64,000 bases of DNA from Blautia sp. GTDB lineage: Bacteria; Bacillota; Clostridia; Lachnospirales; Lachnospiraceae. How positions within the stretch are numbered: the stretch's first letter is position 1; every line of letters begins with the position of its first letter. Where the stretch lies: NCBI GenBank assembly GCA_021772055.1, contig JAETNR010000009.1, forward strand, positions 40,833 through 104,832, written 5' to 3'. The position numbers and the translations under genes were made by a program. Under the pieces are notes generated by a model. That model saw only the letters and a program-made list of their open reading frames with translations. It was not told the DNA's origin and did not search any database. Positions 54,293 through 62,237 of the stretch are shown here, piece by piece.

Positions 54293-55051
54293 ATGGAATT
54301 TAAAGAGACTTTTCGCCCGGAATCCGGGGAGCTCAAAAACAGAATTGTTAATTACTGGACAAAACGAAGCCATAAGTTCGGAGAACTTCGTGAAAAAGAG
54401 CAAGTGTCAGAAACAGGACTGGCCTGGTTTGCTGAAATAGAACAGAATATCCCTTCCGGGAAAACATTGAAAATCCTGGATGCAGGCTGCGGAACTGGCA
54501 TGTTTTCACTTATGCTCTCTGCGGCGGGCCATGATACGACCGGTATCGATTTGACCGAGCACATGATTCTGCATGCCAGAGAATTAGCCGCAAAACAGCA
54601 TTCCTCTGCAAAATTTTACTGCATGGATGCCGAAAATCCAGATTTCCCGGACAATACATTTGATATGGTTATAACGCGCAACCTGACATGGACGCTTCCC
54701 CACGTGGAAGAGGCTTATGCACAGTGGTTCCGCGTTCTGAAAAGCGGCGGCATTCTTCTGAATTTCGATGCGGATTACGGACATGACAGCTGCAATAAAG
54801 ATACTTCTGTCCTGCCTCCGATCCATGCGCACCGTTCCATGCCTCAGGAAATGCTTCAGGAATGTGAAACCATCAAAAGTCAGCTTGCTATCAGCAGTAA
54901 ATCCCGTCCTTCGTGGGATATTAGGCTTTTGCTTAATATCGGATATGAAGAAGTATCGGCAGACACCAGCATCTCTGCCAGAATATACAAAGACTACGAT
55001 GAATTTTTCAATCCAACTCCTATGTTTCTTATCCGTGCCGTAAAACCGTAA
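54293..55051 (+). CDS. Class I SAM-dependent methyltransferase (second of a tandem pair)
   Basis: 252 residues, the same length as its neighbour. Motif I ILDAGCGTGMFSLMLSAAGH, DTTGIDLTEHMI, motif II VITRNLTWTLPHVEEAY, motif III RVLKSGGILLNFDADY. C-terminal SRPSWDIRLLLNIGY parallels the first copy. It starts five bases after the first gene, so it is translationally coupled. The two have diverged clearly in the N-terminal 40 residues and in the late substrate-facing part, suggesting different or successive substrates. Confidence 0.87.
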   Translation: MEFKETFRPESGELKNRIVNYWTKRSHKFGELREKEQVSETGLAWFAEIEQNIPSGKTLKILDAGCGTGMFSLMLSAAGHDTTGIDLTEHMILHARELAAKQHSSAKFYCMDAENPDFPDNTFDMVITRNLTWTLPHVEEAYAQWFRVLKSGGILLNFDADYGHDSCNKDTSVLPPIHAHRSMPQEMLQECETIKSQLAISSKSRPSWDIRLLLNIGYEEVSADTSISARIYKDYDEFFNPTPMFLIRAVKP

Positions 55052-55183
55052 TTGAAAAAACTTTAAGGAAAAAGCTGCAAACATATCCGGGTAGGTGTCA
55101 ACCCGCATAGACATTTCTTGTTTCCGGTGTAACTGGCTTTTTATCAGAAAGATTTCTTACACCCCAGACTTCCTCATTTTCTC

Positions 55184-56197
55184 TCACTTTTCTATTTTCT
55201 GAATATGCAGTGGAAAATGACACGCCACACTGCAATGCGCTTTTATGTATTTCCGTTCCGGTTCCTTTTTTCTGCAAATCTCTTTGGCATAAGGGCATCT
55301 CGGATGAAATCTGCACCCTGTTGGAATCTGAATGGGACTGGGAGTCTCTCCTTCGATCATATATTCCCGGCTACGAACCGCCGGATTTACCTCCGGTGCC
55401 GCATGAATCAAAATATCTGTATAGGGATGCTGAGGATTTTTGAAAAGCTCCTCCGCCGGCGCCTCTTCCACAATTTTCCCCAGATACATTACTGCCACAC
55501 GGTCCGAAAGATACTGAACAACTCGCAGGTCATGGGAAATAAACAGCATTGTCAGATTTAATTTCTCCTCCAGCTCCACCAGTAGATTGATAATCTGTGC
55601 CTGAATGGACATATCCAGGGCAGAAACCGGTTCATCCGCAATCAAAAGACGGGGATTCATTACCAAAGCCCTTGTAATTCCAATCCTTTGGCGCTGGCCT
55701 CCTGAAAAAGCAGAAGGTCTTCTGTCCAGAACATCCTCAGGCATACCCACCATCTCCCAAATATCCTTCGTTTTTTGTTCGTATTCCGATTTTCCGCACA
55801 AATGATGGACAGCCATAATCTCATAGAACATTTTTCGAATGCTCATGAGGGGATTCAAAGACGAATAGGGATCCTGAAAAATCATCTGCGCGTTTTTGTA
55901 CATCTGCTTCACTACTTGTTTATTGGCATTAACCAACTCACCAACCCCATCAAGCTGAATGCTCCCTGCTGTTTGTTCGCATAAATGAAGAATCGTTTTT
56001 GCCAATGTGCTTTTCCCGCAGCCGCTTTCACCTACAAGTCCCAACGTTTCGCTTTCATGAATTTCCAGACTTACATCAGAAACAGCCTGAACTGTTTTTT
56101 CCGGCTTTTTCTGAACCTTTTCTATTATTGTCTGTTTCATCGGAAACGTCGTTGACAGATGCTCTATTTTTAAAAGAATCTTTTCTTCACTCTTCAT
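55184..56197 (-). CDS. Peptide/nickel ABC transporter ATPase with C-terminal oligopeptide extension (second locus)
   Basis: 337 residues, intact. Walker A GESGCGKSTLAKTILHL, Q-loop MIFQDPYSSLNPLMS, signature FSGGQRQRIGITRALV, Walker B LLIADEPVSALDM. The C-terminal oligo_HPY part includes GCRFHPRCPYAKEIC. ATG 56197 overlaps the true-frame stop of the upstream ATPase. Its permease and binding-protein genes are missing from the window; it differs from the 45-kb ATPases by this extension. Confidence 0.88.
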   Translation of the reverse strand: MKSEEKILLKIEHLSTTFPMKQTIIEKVQKKPEKTVQAVSDVSLEIHESETLGLVGESGCGKSTLAKTILHLCEQTAGSIQLDGVGELVNANKQVVKQMYKNAQMIFQDPYSSLNPLMSIRKMFYEIMAVHHLCGKSEYEQKTKDIWEMVGMPEDVLDRRPSAFSGGQRQRIGITRALVMNPRLLIADEPVSALDMSIQAQIINLLVELEEKLNLTMLFISHDLRVVQYLSDRVAVMYLGKIVEEAPAEELFKNPQHPYTDILIHAAPEVNPAVRSREYMIEGETPSPIQIPTGCRFHPRCPYAKEICRKKEPERKYIKAHCSVACHFPLHIQKIEK

Positions 56198-57084
56198 GCT
56201 TCTTTCTCACCCTCCGGCTCTCCCCTGAAATGACACCTGGAAAAATGCCCCGTCTCCACTTCATGAAGCTGTGGTTCCTGCTGAAGACAAATGGAACGGC
56301 AGAAGCGACAGCGTGGCGCAAATGCACATCCCTCTGGCAGTTTTTTAAGTTTGGAGGCATTCCTTCAATAGGAATCAGCCTGCTTCCTTTTTTAGAAATA
56401 GCAGGAATTGATTCCAAAAGCCCACGGGTATAGGGATGACATGGATTCAGAAACAGAGCATGCACATCTGACATTTCCACAATTTTCCCTGCATACATAA
56501 CTGCGATCCGGTCACATGTCTGAGATGCAACACCCAAATCATGGGTTACCAGAATCATACTCATTTTTAATTCCTGCTTCAGATTCATAAGAAGTTTTAG
56601 AATCTGATCCTGAATGGTAACATCTAATGCGGTAGTTGGTTCGTCTGCCAGCAAAAGCTTAGGACCTGCAGCCAATGCAATAGCGATTATTACCCTCTGG
56701 CGCATTCCTCCGCTTAATTCATAAGAATATGCGGACAAACGCTGGCCTGCATCAGTAATTCCCACCATCTTCAGAAGTTCTTCTGCCTGTTTTTTCTTCT
56801 CTGCTCTGTTCATTGTTTTTGGCAGACACTCCGTAATTTGTGTTTCTATTTTTACAACAGGATTTAATGTGGTCATTGGCTCCTGAAAAATCATCCCGAT
56901 TTCATGTCCCCGGATTTTTTCAAGATCTTTTCGCGACATTTTCACCAGATTTTTGCCTTTATAGAGGATTTCACCCTCCGTGATTTTTCCATTTTCTTTT
57001 AATAATCCAATAATAGACCGACAGGTTGCACTTTTCCCGCAGCCGCTTTCTCCAATCAGCCCAAAGGTCTCCTCTTCTCGTATG
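56158..57084 (-). pseudogene. NikD/OppD-like ABC ATPase, 5' deleted and frameshifted
   Basis: From 57083 the frame reads IREEETFGLIGESGCGKSAT (Walker A), then MIFQEPMTTLNPVV, LSGGMRQRVIIAIAL and LLLADEPTTALDV. There is no start codon ahead of Walker A: a TAA lies a few codons upstream, inside foreign (thioredoxin) sequence. The first ATG is past the P-loop at 56945. In the C-terminus an A6 run (T6 on +, 56341-56346) lacks one base: restoring it gives KLPEGCAFAPRCRFC and an end at GEPEGEKEA that overlaps the next start as ATGA. Two independent lesions. Confidence 0.85.
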
Positions 57085-57375
57085 GGCAGGCATGGACATT
57101 ACCCCATACGACATAATCTTCTCCATATCTGTAATATACTCCGGCTCAATCGAAAGCCCCATATTTTTTAATGCCGCCTGTGTATTTTCAAACAGTATGT
57201 GACAGTTTTTACAGCCGCTTCCTAAAATCCTGATACAGCAAATGCCGTTTTGGGCTCCCTCACAGCAGACATTTTCCACACTATCTGCCTCGTAAGTTTT
57301 ACAGGCCCCATTGCAGGAACAAGCCGGAGTTTTCCCTTCTTCCTCTTTCTTTTTTCCAAATCCAAACAGTCCCAT
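56971..57375 (-). pseudogene. Redox-active-disulfide (MTH895-type) thioredoxin, 3' truncated
   Basis: ATG 57375 (AAAGGAGA upstream) begins MGLFGFGKKKEEEGKTP. A Cys-rich lead-in (CSCNGACKTYEADSV, NVCCEGAQNG) is followed by the active site GSGCKNCHILFENTQAAL and ITDMEKIMSYGVMSMPA. At 57085 the homology stops; the frame runs on through ATPase DNA in the wrong frame to a stop at 56971. About 20-25 C-terminal residues of the fold (the strand after the cis-Pro) are missing, so it is probably inactive. Confidence 0.82.
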
Positions 57376-57423
57376 AATAAAATCTCCTTTCAAATTTTTA
57401 TAGATTGATTACTGTATTTTCAT

Positions 57424-58437
57424 TTAAATCAACAGATACTGAAATATATTAAACAGATAACCCACAATCATAATCCCTGCTGTACAGATTCCGATAAACA
57501 GTCCCAATAATTTTGGTTTTACCGCCTTTTTCAGCATAATGATGGACGGCAGGCTAAGTGTAGTAACAGCCATCATAAAACTGAGAATCGTACCAAGCTG
57601 TGCTCCTTTTGCAAGCAGAGCCTCCGCTACCGGAATTGTACCAAAAATATCCGCATACATCGGAACACCAACGAATACTGCCAATACCACGCCAAACGGA
57701 TTGCTGCTGCCGAGAACTGTCTGGATCCAGCTTTCCGGAATCCAGTTGTGGATGAACGCACCAATGTCGACACCTGCCAGAATATACGGGAAAACTTTTT
57801 TGAAAGTTTCAGCCACCTGCTCTTTCGCATAAACCAAACGATCCTTCACAGTAAGGGTATCCGATTCGATGTCCACGCTGCATGCATTACGGATAAATTC
57901 TTCCACATAGTTTTCCATATGCATTTTCTCAATCATCGTGCCGCCAATTACAGCAATCACAAGTCCGACCATCACATAGACAATGGCAACTCTGGCCCCG
58001 AAAATGCTCATTAACAGAACCAGACTTCCCAGGTCGACCATCGGAGATGAAATCAAAAACGAAAAGGTTACTCCAAGAGGAAGGCCCGCACTGGTAAATC
58101 CAATAAAAAGCGGAATAGAGGAACAGGAACAAAACGGCGTTACTGTTCCAAGCAGCGCAGCAATGATATTCGCTCCAATGCCGTGAAAGCGCCCAAGAAT
58201 ACGCTTACTCCGTTCCGGTGGAAAATAGCTCTGAATATACGAAATCAAAAAAATCAAAAAGCAGAGCAGAACCGTGATTTTTATCACATCATAGAGGAAA
58301 AACTGAATACTGCCGCCCAGGCGGGATGCCATGTCAAGGCCAATAGCCGAAAACGCCTTCCCGATCATCGCATTCAGCCACTTCATCCCCAGCACCTGGT
58401 CCTGAATAAACAGCCAAAAAGAACGTAAAATTTCCAT
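57424..58437 (-). CDS. UPF0718/YraQ-type permease (ArsP-like)
   Basis: 337 residues with about eight membrane helices in two blocks. TVTPFCSCSSIPLFIGFTSA carries the family Cys motif, and FVGVPMYADIFGTIPVAEAL is the second-half signature. Members export or handle arsenicals or other thiol-reactive compounds. ATG 58437 follows AAAGGAGAG. Encoded between an ArsR regulator and a thioredoxin, a recurrent trio. Confidence 0.88.
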   Translation of the reverse strand: MEILRSFWLFIQDQVLGMKWLNAMIGKAFSAIGLDMASRLGGSIQFFLYDVIKITVLLCFLIFLISYIQSYFPPERSKRILGRFHGIGANIIAALLGTVTPFCSCSSIPLFIGFTSAGLPLGVTFSFLISSPMVDLGSLVLLMSIFGARVAIVYVMVGLVIAVIGGTMIEKMHMENYVEEFIRNACSVDIESDTLTVKDRLVYAKEQVAETFKKVFPYILAGVDIGAFIHNWIPESWIQTVLGSSNPFGVVLAVFVGVPMYADIFGTIPVAEALLAKGAQLGTILSFMMAVTTLSLPSIIMLKKAVKPKLLGLFIGICTAGIMIVGYLFNIFQYLLI

Positions 58438-58452
58438 AACACTCTCCTTTAA

Positions 58453-58463
58453 ATAGATAGATT
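58453..58463. repeat. ATAGATAGATT element (copy 1 of 2)
   Basis: An 11-base sequence just upstream of the permease ribosome site. The exact reverse complement occurs at the arsR promoter (58863-58873), suggesting a shared operator for the ArsR regulator. Confidence 0.5.
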
Positions 58464-58486
58464 TAAAAACTTCTAAATAATATTTT

Positions 58487-58512
58487 AAAGAAAAGCCATC
58501 TCTTCTGATGGC
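58487..58512 (-). terminator. Attenuator-like hairpin between arsR and permease
   Basis: On the minus strand GCCATC, six-base loop, GATGGC, then TTTTCTTT. It could end part of the arsR transcripts before the permease. Confidence 0.55.
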
Positions 58513-58518
58513 CATTTC

Positions 58519-58845
58519 CTATTTATCACAACCGTCCTGCTTCTGCTCTATGGAAACATCCATAGACAGCAGTTGCTCCAACAGCATTTTCGCCCGTTCT
58601 GTACCTTCCTGATTCATGGAATAATGTACCCATTTTCCTTCTTTTCGCCCTTGTACGATATCGGCATCACATAGCAGTTTCATATGATGGGAAAGCGTGG
58701 GCTGTGTAATATGCAGATCATCCAGTAACTTGCAGGCACATTTCTCCCCGGTTCGGAGCTGTTCCAGAATTTTCAGACGGTTTTCATCACAAAACGCCTT
58801 AAATACCTTTACTGTATCACTATATGCAGATGCCACAGGATTCAC
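58519..58845 (-). CDS. ArsR-family metalloregulatory repressor
   Basis: 108 residues. Winged helix: AFCDENRLKILEQLRTG, then CACKLLDDLHITQPTLSHHM (recognition helix) and GRKEGKWVHYSMN wing. The CxC at the start of the recognition region is the alpha-3 arsenic/metal site of classic ArsR. Two further Cys (CDADIV and the final CDK) are present. Start as drawn is ATG 58845 (MNPVASAYSD); GTG codons nearby are possible. It likely represses itself and the downstream permease/thioredoxin. Confidence 0.9.
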   Translation of the reverse strand: MNPVASAYSDTVKVFKAFCDENRLKILEQLRTGEKCACKLLDDLHITQPTLSHHMKLLCDADIVQGRKEGKWVHYSMNQEGTERAKMLLEQLLSMDVSIEQKQDGCDK

Positions 58846-58862
58846 CTCACCTTCATTTTTTT

Positions 58863-58901
58863 AATCTATCTATATTATATTCAAATATTCAAAAATGTCA
58901 A
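58863..58901 (-). promoter_or_regulatory. arsR promoter with overlapping operator
   Basis: On the minus strand TTGACA (58901-58896), 16-base spacer, TATAAT (58879-58874), followed by ATAGATAGATT (58873-58863). The spacer contains direct repeats of TTTGAATAT type. Consensus promoter plus repeat is a classic repressor arrangement. Confidence 0.7.
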
Positions 58902-59020
58902 TATGTTTTACGGAAGTAACACCATAAAACAACAATAAGCAACAGAATTACGGCTGGAGGCTCCCCTTTTTCCTTCGTATCTGTTATAATATAGAAACAT
59001 ACCAGGGAAGGAGAACTGCC

Positions 59021-59635
59021 ATGCCAGAATTAAACCAATTACATCAGCTTGTAACCATCGCCAACGTTGGCACCATATCCAAAGCGGCTGAAATCATCCA
59101 TCTCTCCCAGCCTGCGCTTACAAGATCCATGCAAAGATTGGAATCCGAATGGAATGTTACCCTGTTCGATTGTCAGAAGAACAAGGTCGCTTTGAATAAA
59201 ACCGGGGAACTTGCTGTTCAGTATGCAAGACGTATTTTGGACGATGTGGAAAACATGACCTGAACCGTGCAGGCCTTTGAGAGGAGCCTTCGCACCATTT
59301 CTATCGGTTCCTGTGCCCCGGCACCCATTGCAGAGCTGCTTACTTTTTTGTCGGAACAGTATTCCACTATGGCTACTTCCTCTAAAACTGTTAGTCCTGA
59401 TCTGCTCCTGCCCGGACTGGAAAGGAACATTTACCAGATCATCATTGTCGATCACCCTGTAGAAGCGCCAGATATTCTTTGCCAGGAATTATGCACCGAA
59501 CAGCTTTTTCTCACGATTCCTCCGGCACATCCTCTGGCGGCCGGGAGCAGCGGTGTCTATGCAGAAGATCTGGAAGGGGAAACTATGCTGCTGCTCAAAG
59601 AAATCTCCAATTTCTTCTATAATCTGTTCCTTTAA
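59021..59635 (+). pseudogene. LysR-family regulator with in-frame TGA and lost C-terminus
   Basis: ATG 59021 follows AAGGAGAA. HTH part: QLVTIANVGTISKAAEIIHL and SQPALTRSMQRLESEW. After DDVENMT a TGA (59261-59263) interrupts; the same frame continues TVQAFERSLRTISIGSCAPAP through LFLTIPPAHPLAAGSSGVY to ETMLLLKEI near 59603, where homology ends. A CGA-to-TGA change explains the stop. About 90 C-terminal residues of the effector domain are missing. Confidence 0.82.
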
Positions 59636-59860
59636 AATTGTCCTTCCGGATATCACAGTTACCCCAACACAAATTACTATATTTAATAAAATGACGACCG
59701 CCAGAATTCTCCATGACAGAAAAGCTTTCGGATGGAGGTAAAGATATACATGTACCATAAAGTAATACAAAATCTTCTGTACCACAAAATAAACACCCAT
59801 CACAGTCACTCCCGAATATTGTGCTGTTTGGCTTCCACAAAAAGTTGTGTTCGCAGCGTC
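59600..59860 (-). pseudogene. Fragment of an integral membrane protein
   Basis: Minus-strand frame with two hydrophobic helices (TVMGVYFVVQKILYYFMVHV, WRILAVVILLNIVICVGVTV) and a cytosolic tail SGRTILKEQIIEEIGDF. It resembles the C-terminus of an FtsX-like ABC permease, but this is only an impression. It abuts the truncated LysR end near 59600, marking a rearrangement junction. Confidence 0.35.
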
Positions 59861-59907
59861 ATACAGCGTATGCCGGATATGCTGGCGCATGGAAAAAAGG
59901 AGAATCT

Positions 59908-59964
59908 ATGGCAAGACCAAAGAAAGAAAAAGAACTGGCCCGCTCCCGCTTCGGTCCGCGCTAA
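59908..59964 (+). pseudogene. MobC-like mobilisation protein, N-terminal stub
   Basis: AAAAAAGGAGAATCT precedes ATG 59908. The 18 codons read MARPKKEKELARSRFGPR-stop. The first 14 residues match the start of ribbon-helix-helix/MobC proteins of Clostridial conjugative elements; the rest is deleted. Confidence 0.55.
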
Positions 59965-59966
59965 AC

Positions 59967-59985
59967 GGATGTCCACTGGACATCC
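59967..59985. repeat. Perfect inverted repeat GGATGTCC-ACT-GGACATCC
   Basis: An 8-bp perfect dyad with three central bases, just after the MobC stub. It may be a leftover of an element's regulatory or transfer region. Confidence 0.6.
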
Positions 59986-60062
59986 AGCGCCCCTGCGACA
60001 GCCGTGCCGGTTACAGACACCATCTAACTAATGATTATCTGAAACACCTGCAGTAATCGGTT

Positions 60063-60382
60063 ATGGATATATGCCACAGAGAAAATCTCCAAATGACCTT
60101 TGAAGATATATCCGGCAAGTTAAAGGAATCCAGAAAAGTAGTCAAAGCCACTGAAAACAAACTGAAAGCCGTTAATGAACAGATTCATTATATCGGACAA
60201 TATCTTGCAAATAAGCCCGTTTTCGCTCAAATGCTGAAAGCCAGAAACAAGAAAAACTGACCCTCCAGAAGTCAGCACAATACGAGACTTATAATTATTT
60301 TAAGGAATATCAGAAAGAGCTGCGAACAGTCTGCTCCAATGTAGACAGCATCCTCGGACATCCCCATATTCCAGAAAACTGA
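60063..60382 (+). pseudogene. Relaxase C-terminal fragment (conjugative element remnant)
   Basis: Reads RENLQMTFEDISGKLKESRK, KLKAVNEQIHYIGQYLANKP and VFAQMLKARNKK, as in the coiled-coil C-terminus of MobA-like relaxases from Lachnospiraceae ICEs. A TGA at 60258-60260 ends this frame; a shifted frame continues LTLQKSAQYETYNYFKEYQK and ELRTVCSNVDSILGHPHIPE to 60382, so a small internal deletion removed about 12 codons and changed the frame. The nuclease domain is absent. Confidence 0.72.
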
Positions 60383-60418
60383 CCGTAGCCAAGATCATAC
60401 AATCGCTTAAATCCAAAA

Positions 60419-60452
60419 GCCGACCATCGCTCAATTTTGAGCTTTGATCGGC
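60419..60452 (-). terminator. Hairpin downstream of the Rpn-family gene
   Basis: GCCGA/TCGGC outer and GCTCAA/TTGAGC inner stems with a bulge. It sits 15 bases beyond the nuclease gene. T-run weak. Confidence 0.4.
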
Positions 60453-60466
60453 CTATTGATGATTCA

Positions 60467-61339
60467 CTAAATCCTTTTAATAAGAATACCTTTTTCTGAG
60501 TCGGAAACCCCCATGGCTGTCATTGCCTGCTCTGCCGTCCAGCCTAAATTCTTCATCAGATTACGAAGTGTTTCAAGCAGAGTAAGTATATTCTGTTCAG
60601 CAGCGGCTTCTTTTCTCATATCCTCCATGGCTCTACACATAGCTTCCACTCCTTTCGCATCCTCTTTAAAATAGCGTACTCGATCAGCTAAAATTTTATA
60701 ATGCATATCTTTCGCATCCGTACAGGAAAAATCATGCATTAGTTTACCAAGTTCCGTTTCATCTTTTATCTGGGAATTTACATATAAGATATGCGTTTCA
60801 TCCCCAAATACCGCACCAGTTTCTTTGATTATCCGGTCAATGTGATAAATAGGCAGACCCGCTTTCAGCACATCATTCTCTGTAATAAAAATAACATACG
60901 TCTCTGCGAGATTCTCATAATCATCCCCCGGCTCCGTTACATTTGCATCCAGCAGACTGCTGTTATACCTTGCCCGTTTAATACTGGCTCCCTTATCACT
61001 TCTTTGGATTTCAATATTATACACCCGTCCGTTTCCATCAATCGCTATGATATCCAGACGAATGGAACGTCCCTGCAAATTCTTTACATCATGCTGTGCG
61101 TGTACTTTTTGGACACTCAAATCATTTTTCTCCAAAATGATCTGCAATAAAAACTGCGAACACGCTTTATCTTCAAAGACTTTGCTCATAAAATCGTCAT
61201 CCAGAAGACGGAAGCCCCGCAGTCTCTGCAAATCTTCTGCGTGTTTTCTTTCAAAATCCAATTCTGCCAAAGTCTCACCGGCCTTCCTTTTGCTTAAACT
61301 TAAATAACAGAAAGAGTTTTTCTCGCACCTGTTATTCAT
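60467..61339 (-). CDS. Rpn-family PD-(D/E)XK nuclease (recombination-promoting nuclease/putative transposase)
   Basis: 290 residues. FRLLDDDFMSKVFEDKACSQ and the nuclease motif RLDIIAIDGNGRVYNIEIQ (Asp...Glu-x-Gln) are followed by RARYNSSLLDANVTEPGDDY. The C-terminal ILTLLETLRNLMKNLGWTAE and MGVSDSEKG match the helical tail found in this family. These proteins act in recombination or phage defence and are abundant in Lachnospiraceae. The start is uncertain; no good ribosome site precedes ATG 61339, so the first 25 residues may not be translated. Confidence 0.85.
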   Translation of the reverse strand: MNNRCEKNSFCYLSLSKRKAGETLAELDFERKHAEDLQRLRGFRLLDDDFMSKVFEDKACSQFLLQIILEKNDLSVQKVHAQHDVKNLQGRSIRLDIIAIDGNGRVYNIEIQRSDKGASIKRARYNSSLLDANVTEPGDDYENLAETYVIFITENDVLKAGLPIYHIDRIIKETGAVFGDETHILYVNSQIKDETELGKLMHDFSCTDAKDMHYKILADRVRYFKEDAKGVEAMCRAMEDMRKEAAAEQNILTLLETLRNLMKNLGWTAEQAMTAMGVSDSEKGILIKRI

Positions 61340-61397
61340 ATCATACCACAGAAAAAGTATCTTTACAATCAGCGCAATTTTTCTGATTGTGAATTTT

Positions 61398-61634
61398 TCA
61401 TAAATCTTGGATTGATTTCTGCCACTGACCTTTTTTCAAATCTGCTGCACGAACAGAATCCACATAATGCGTTGTATACGCTTTTTCAATCTCTGCCTTG
61501 CCGCTTTTACTGAACCGCAGCGGGTATGCCTGCATATGCCCCTGACCGCTTTTCTTTTTTGCGCCCCATTGCTTATAATAACAGAATGACGGTTTCAATC
61601 CACTTTTGTCCGCATAAGACCGAATCTGTTTCAT
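61398..61634 (-). CDS. Unrecognised 78-residue protein or fragment
   Basis: Basic, KQIRSYADKSGLKPSFCYYK then KKKSGQGHMQAYPLRFSKSG. No motif recognised and no ribosome site before ATG 61634. It probably is the tail of a lost gene, but composition looks protein-like. Confidence 0.3.
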   Translation of the reverse strand: MKQIRSYADKSGLKPSFCYYKQWGAKKKSGQGHMQAYPLRFSKSGKAEIEKAYTTHYVDSVRAADLKKGQWQKSIQDL

Positions 61635-61702
61635 AATAAAAGACAGCTTGAGCCCTACCGTAAGTGGAAACTATTTGGGCTGCGTTCACACGCAAGATTG
61701 AT

Positions 61703-62237
61703 ATGAAAGACATTCGTGACTTAGCAAAAGCGGATGACTATGTTATGTCCGTCTTCCCCGCAGATATCAAAAGAAAAACGCCCATTTGTAGGCATTATTA
61801 TCGTTTGCGGAACTGAAAAATACTGTGTGCCCCTTAGTTCCCCCAAACATGCTTCTATGAAGAATGATGTTGATTTCACTAAAATCTATGATGGAGATAA
61901 GCTGATCGGTGTATTAAACTTTAACAACATGATCCCTGTCGATGAACCGTTCATCAGACCGTTAAATATCAAACCATCTCCTTCTGATAACGCAAATACA
62001 ATCCATTACAAAAAAATGTCCGTGAAACAGCTCACTTACTGCCAGCGAAACCAGGAAGCAATTGTCCGAAAAGCGAATAAGCTCTATGAAATGATTACTT
62101 CTGGGAAAACAAGCGGTCTGTTGAAACGAAGATGCTACGATTTTTCCAAATTGGAGACAATTCTGAAAAAGAAACTTAACGCAGTCATCTCGATCATTTG
62201 GGAAGTTATACATCTGTTTCTACAAAGTGAACCGTAG
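61703..62237 (+). pseudogene. ToxN/AbiQ-family type III toxin, frameshifted
   Basis: From ATG 61703 one frame reads MKDIRDLAKADDYVMSVFPA-DIKRK; after an A5 run at 61774-61778 the family sequence continues one frame over: RPFVGIIIVCGTEKYCVPLS, VDFTKIYDGDKLIGVLNFNN, TIHYKKMSVKQLTYCQRNQE and KRRCYDFSKLETIL. Removing one A restores DIKRKRPFVG. ToxN-like RNases need an RNA antitoxin of tandem repeats upstream; none is visible. After about 62175 the C-terminus seems to run into unrelated sequence. Confidence 0.75.
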
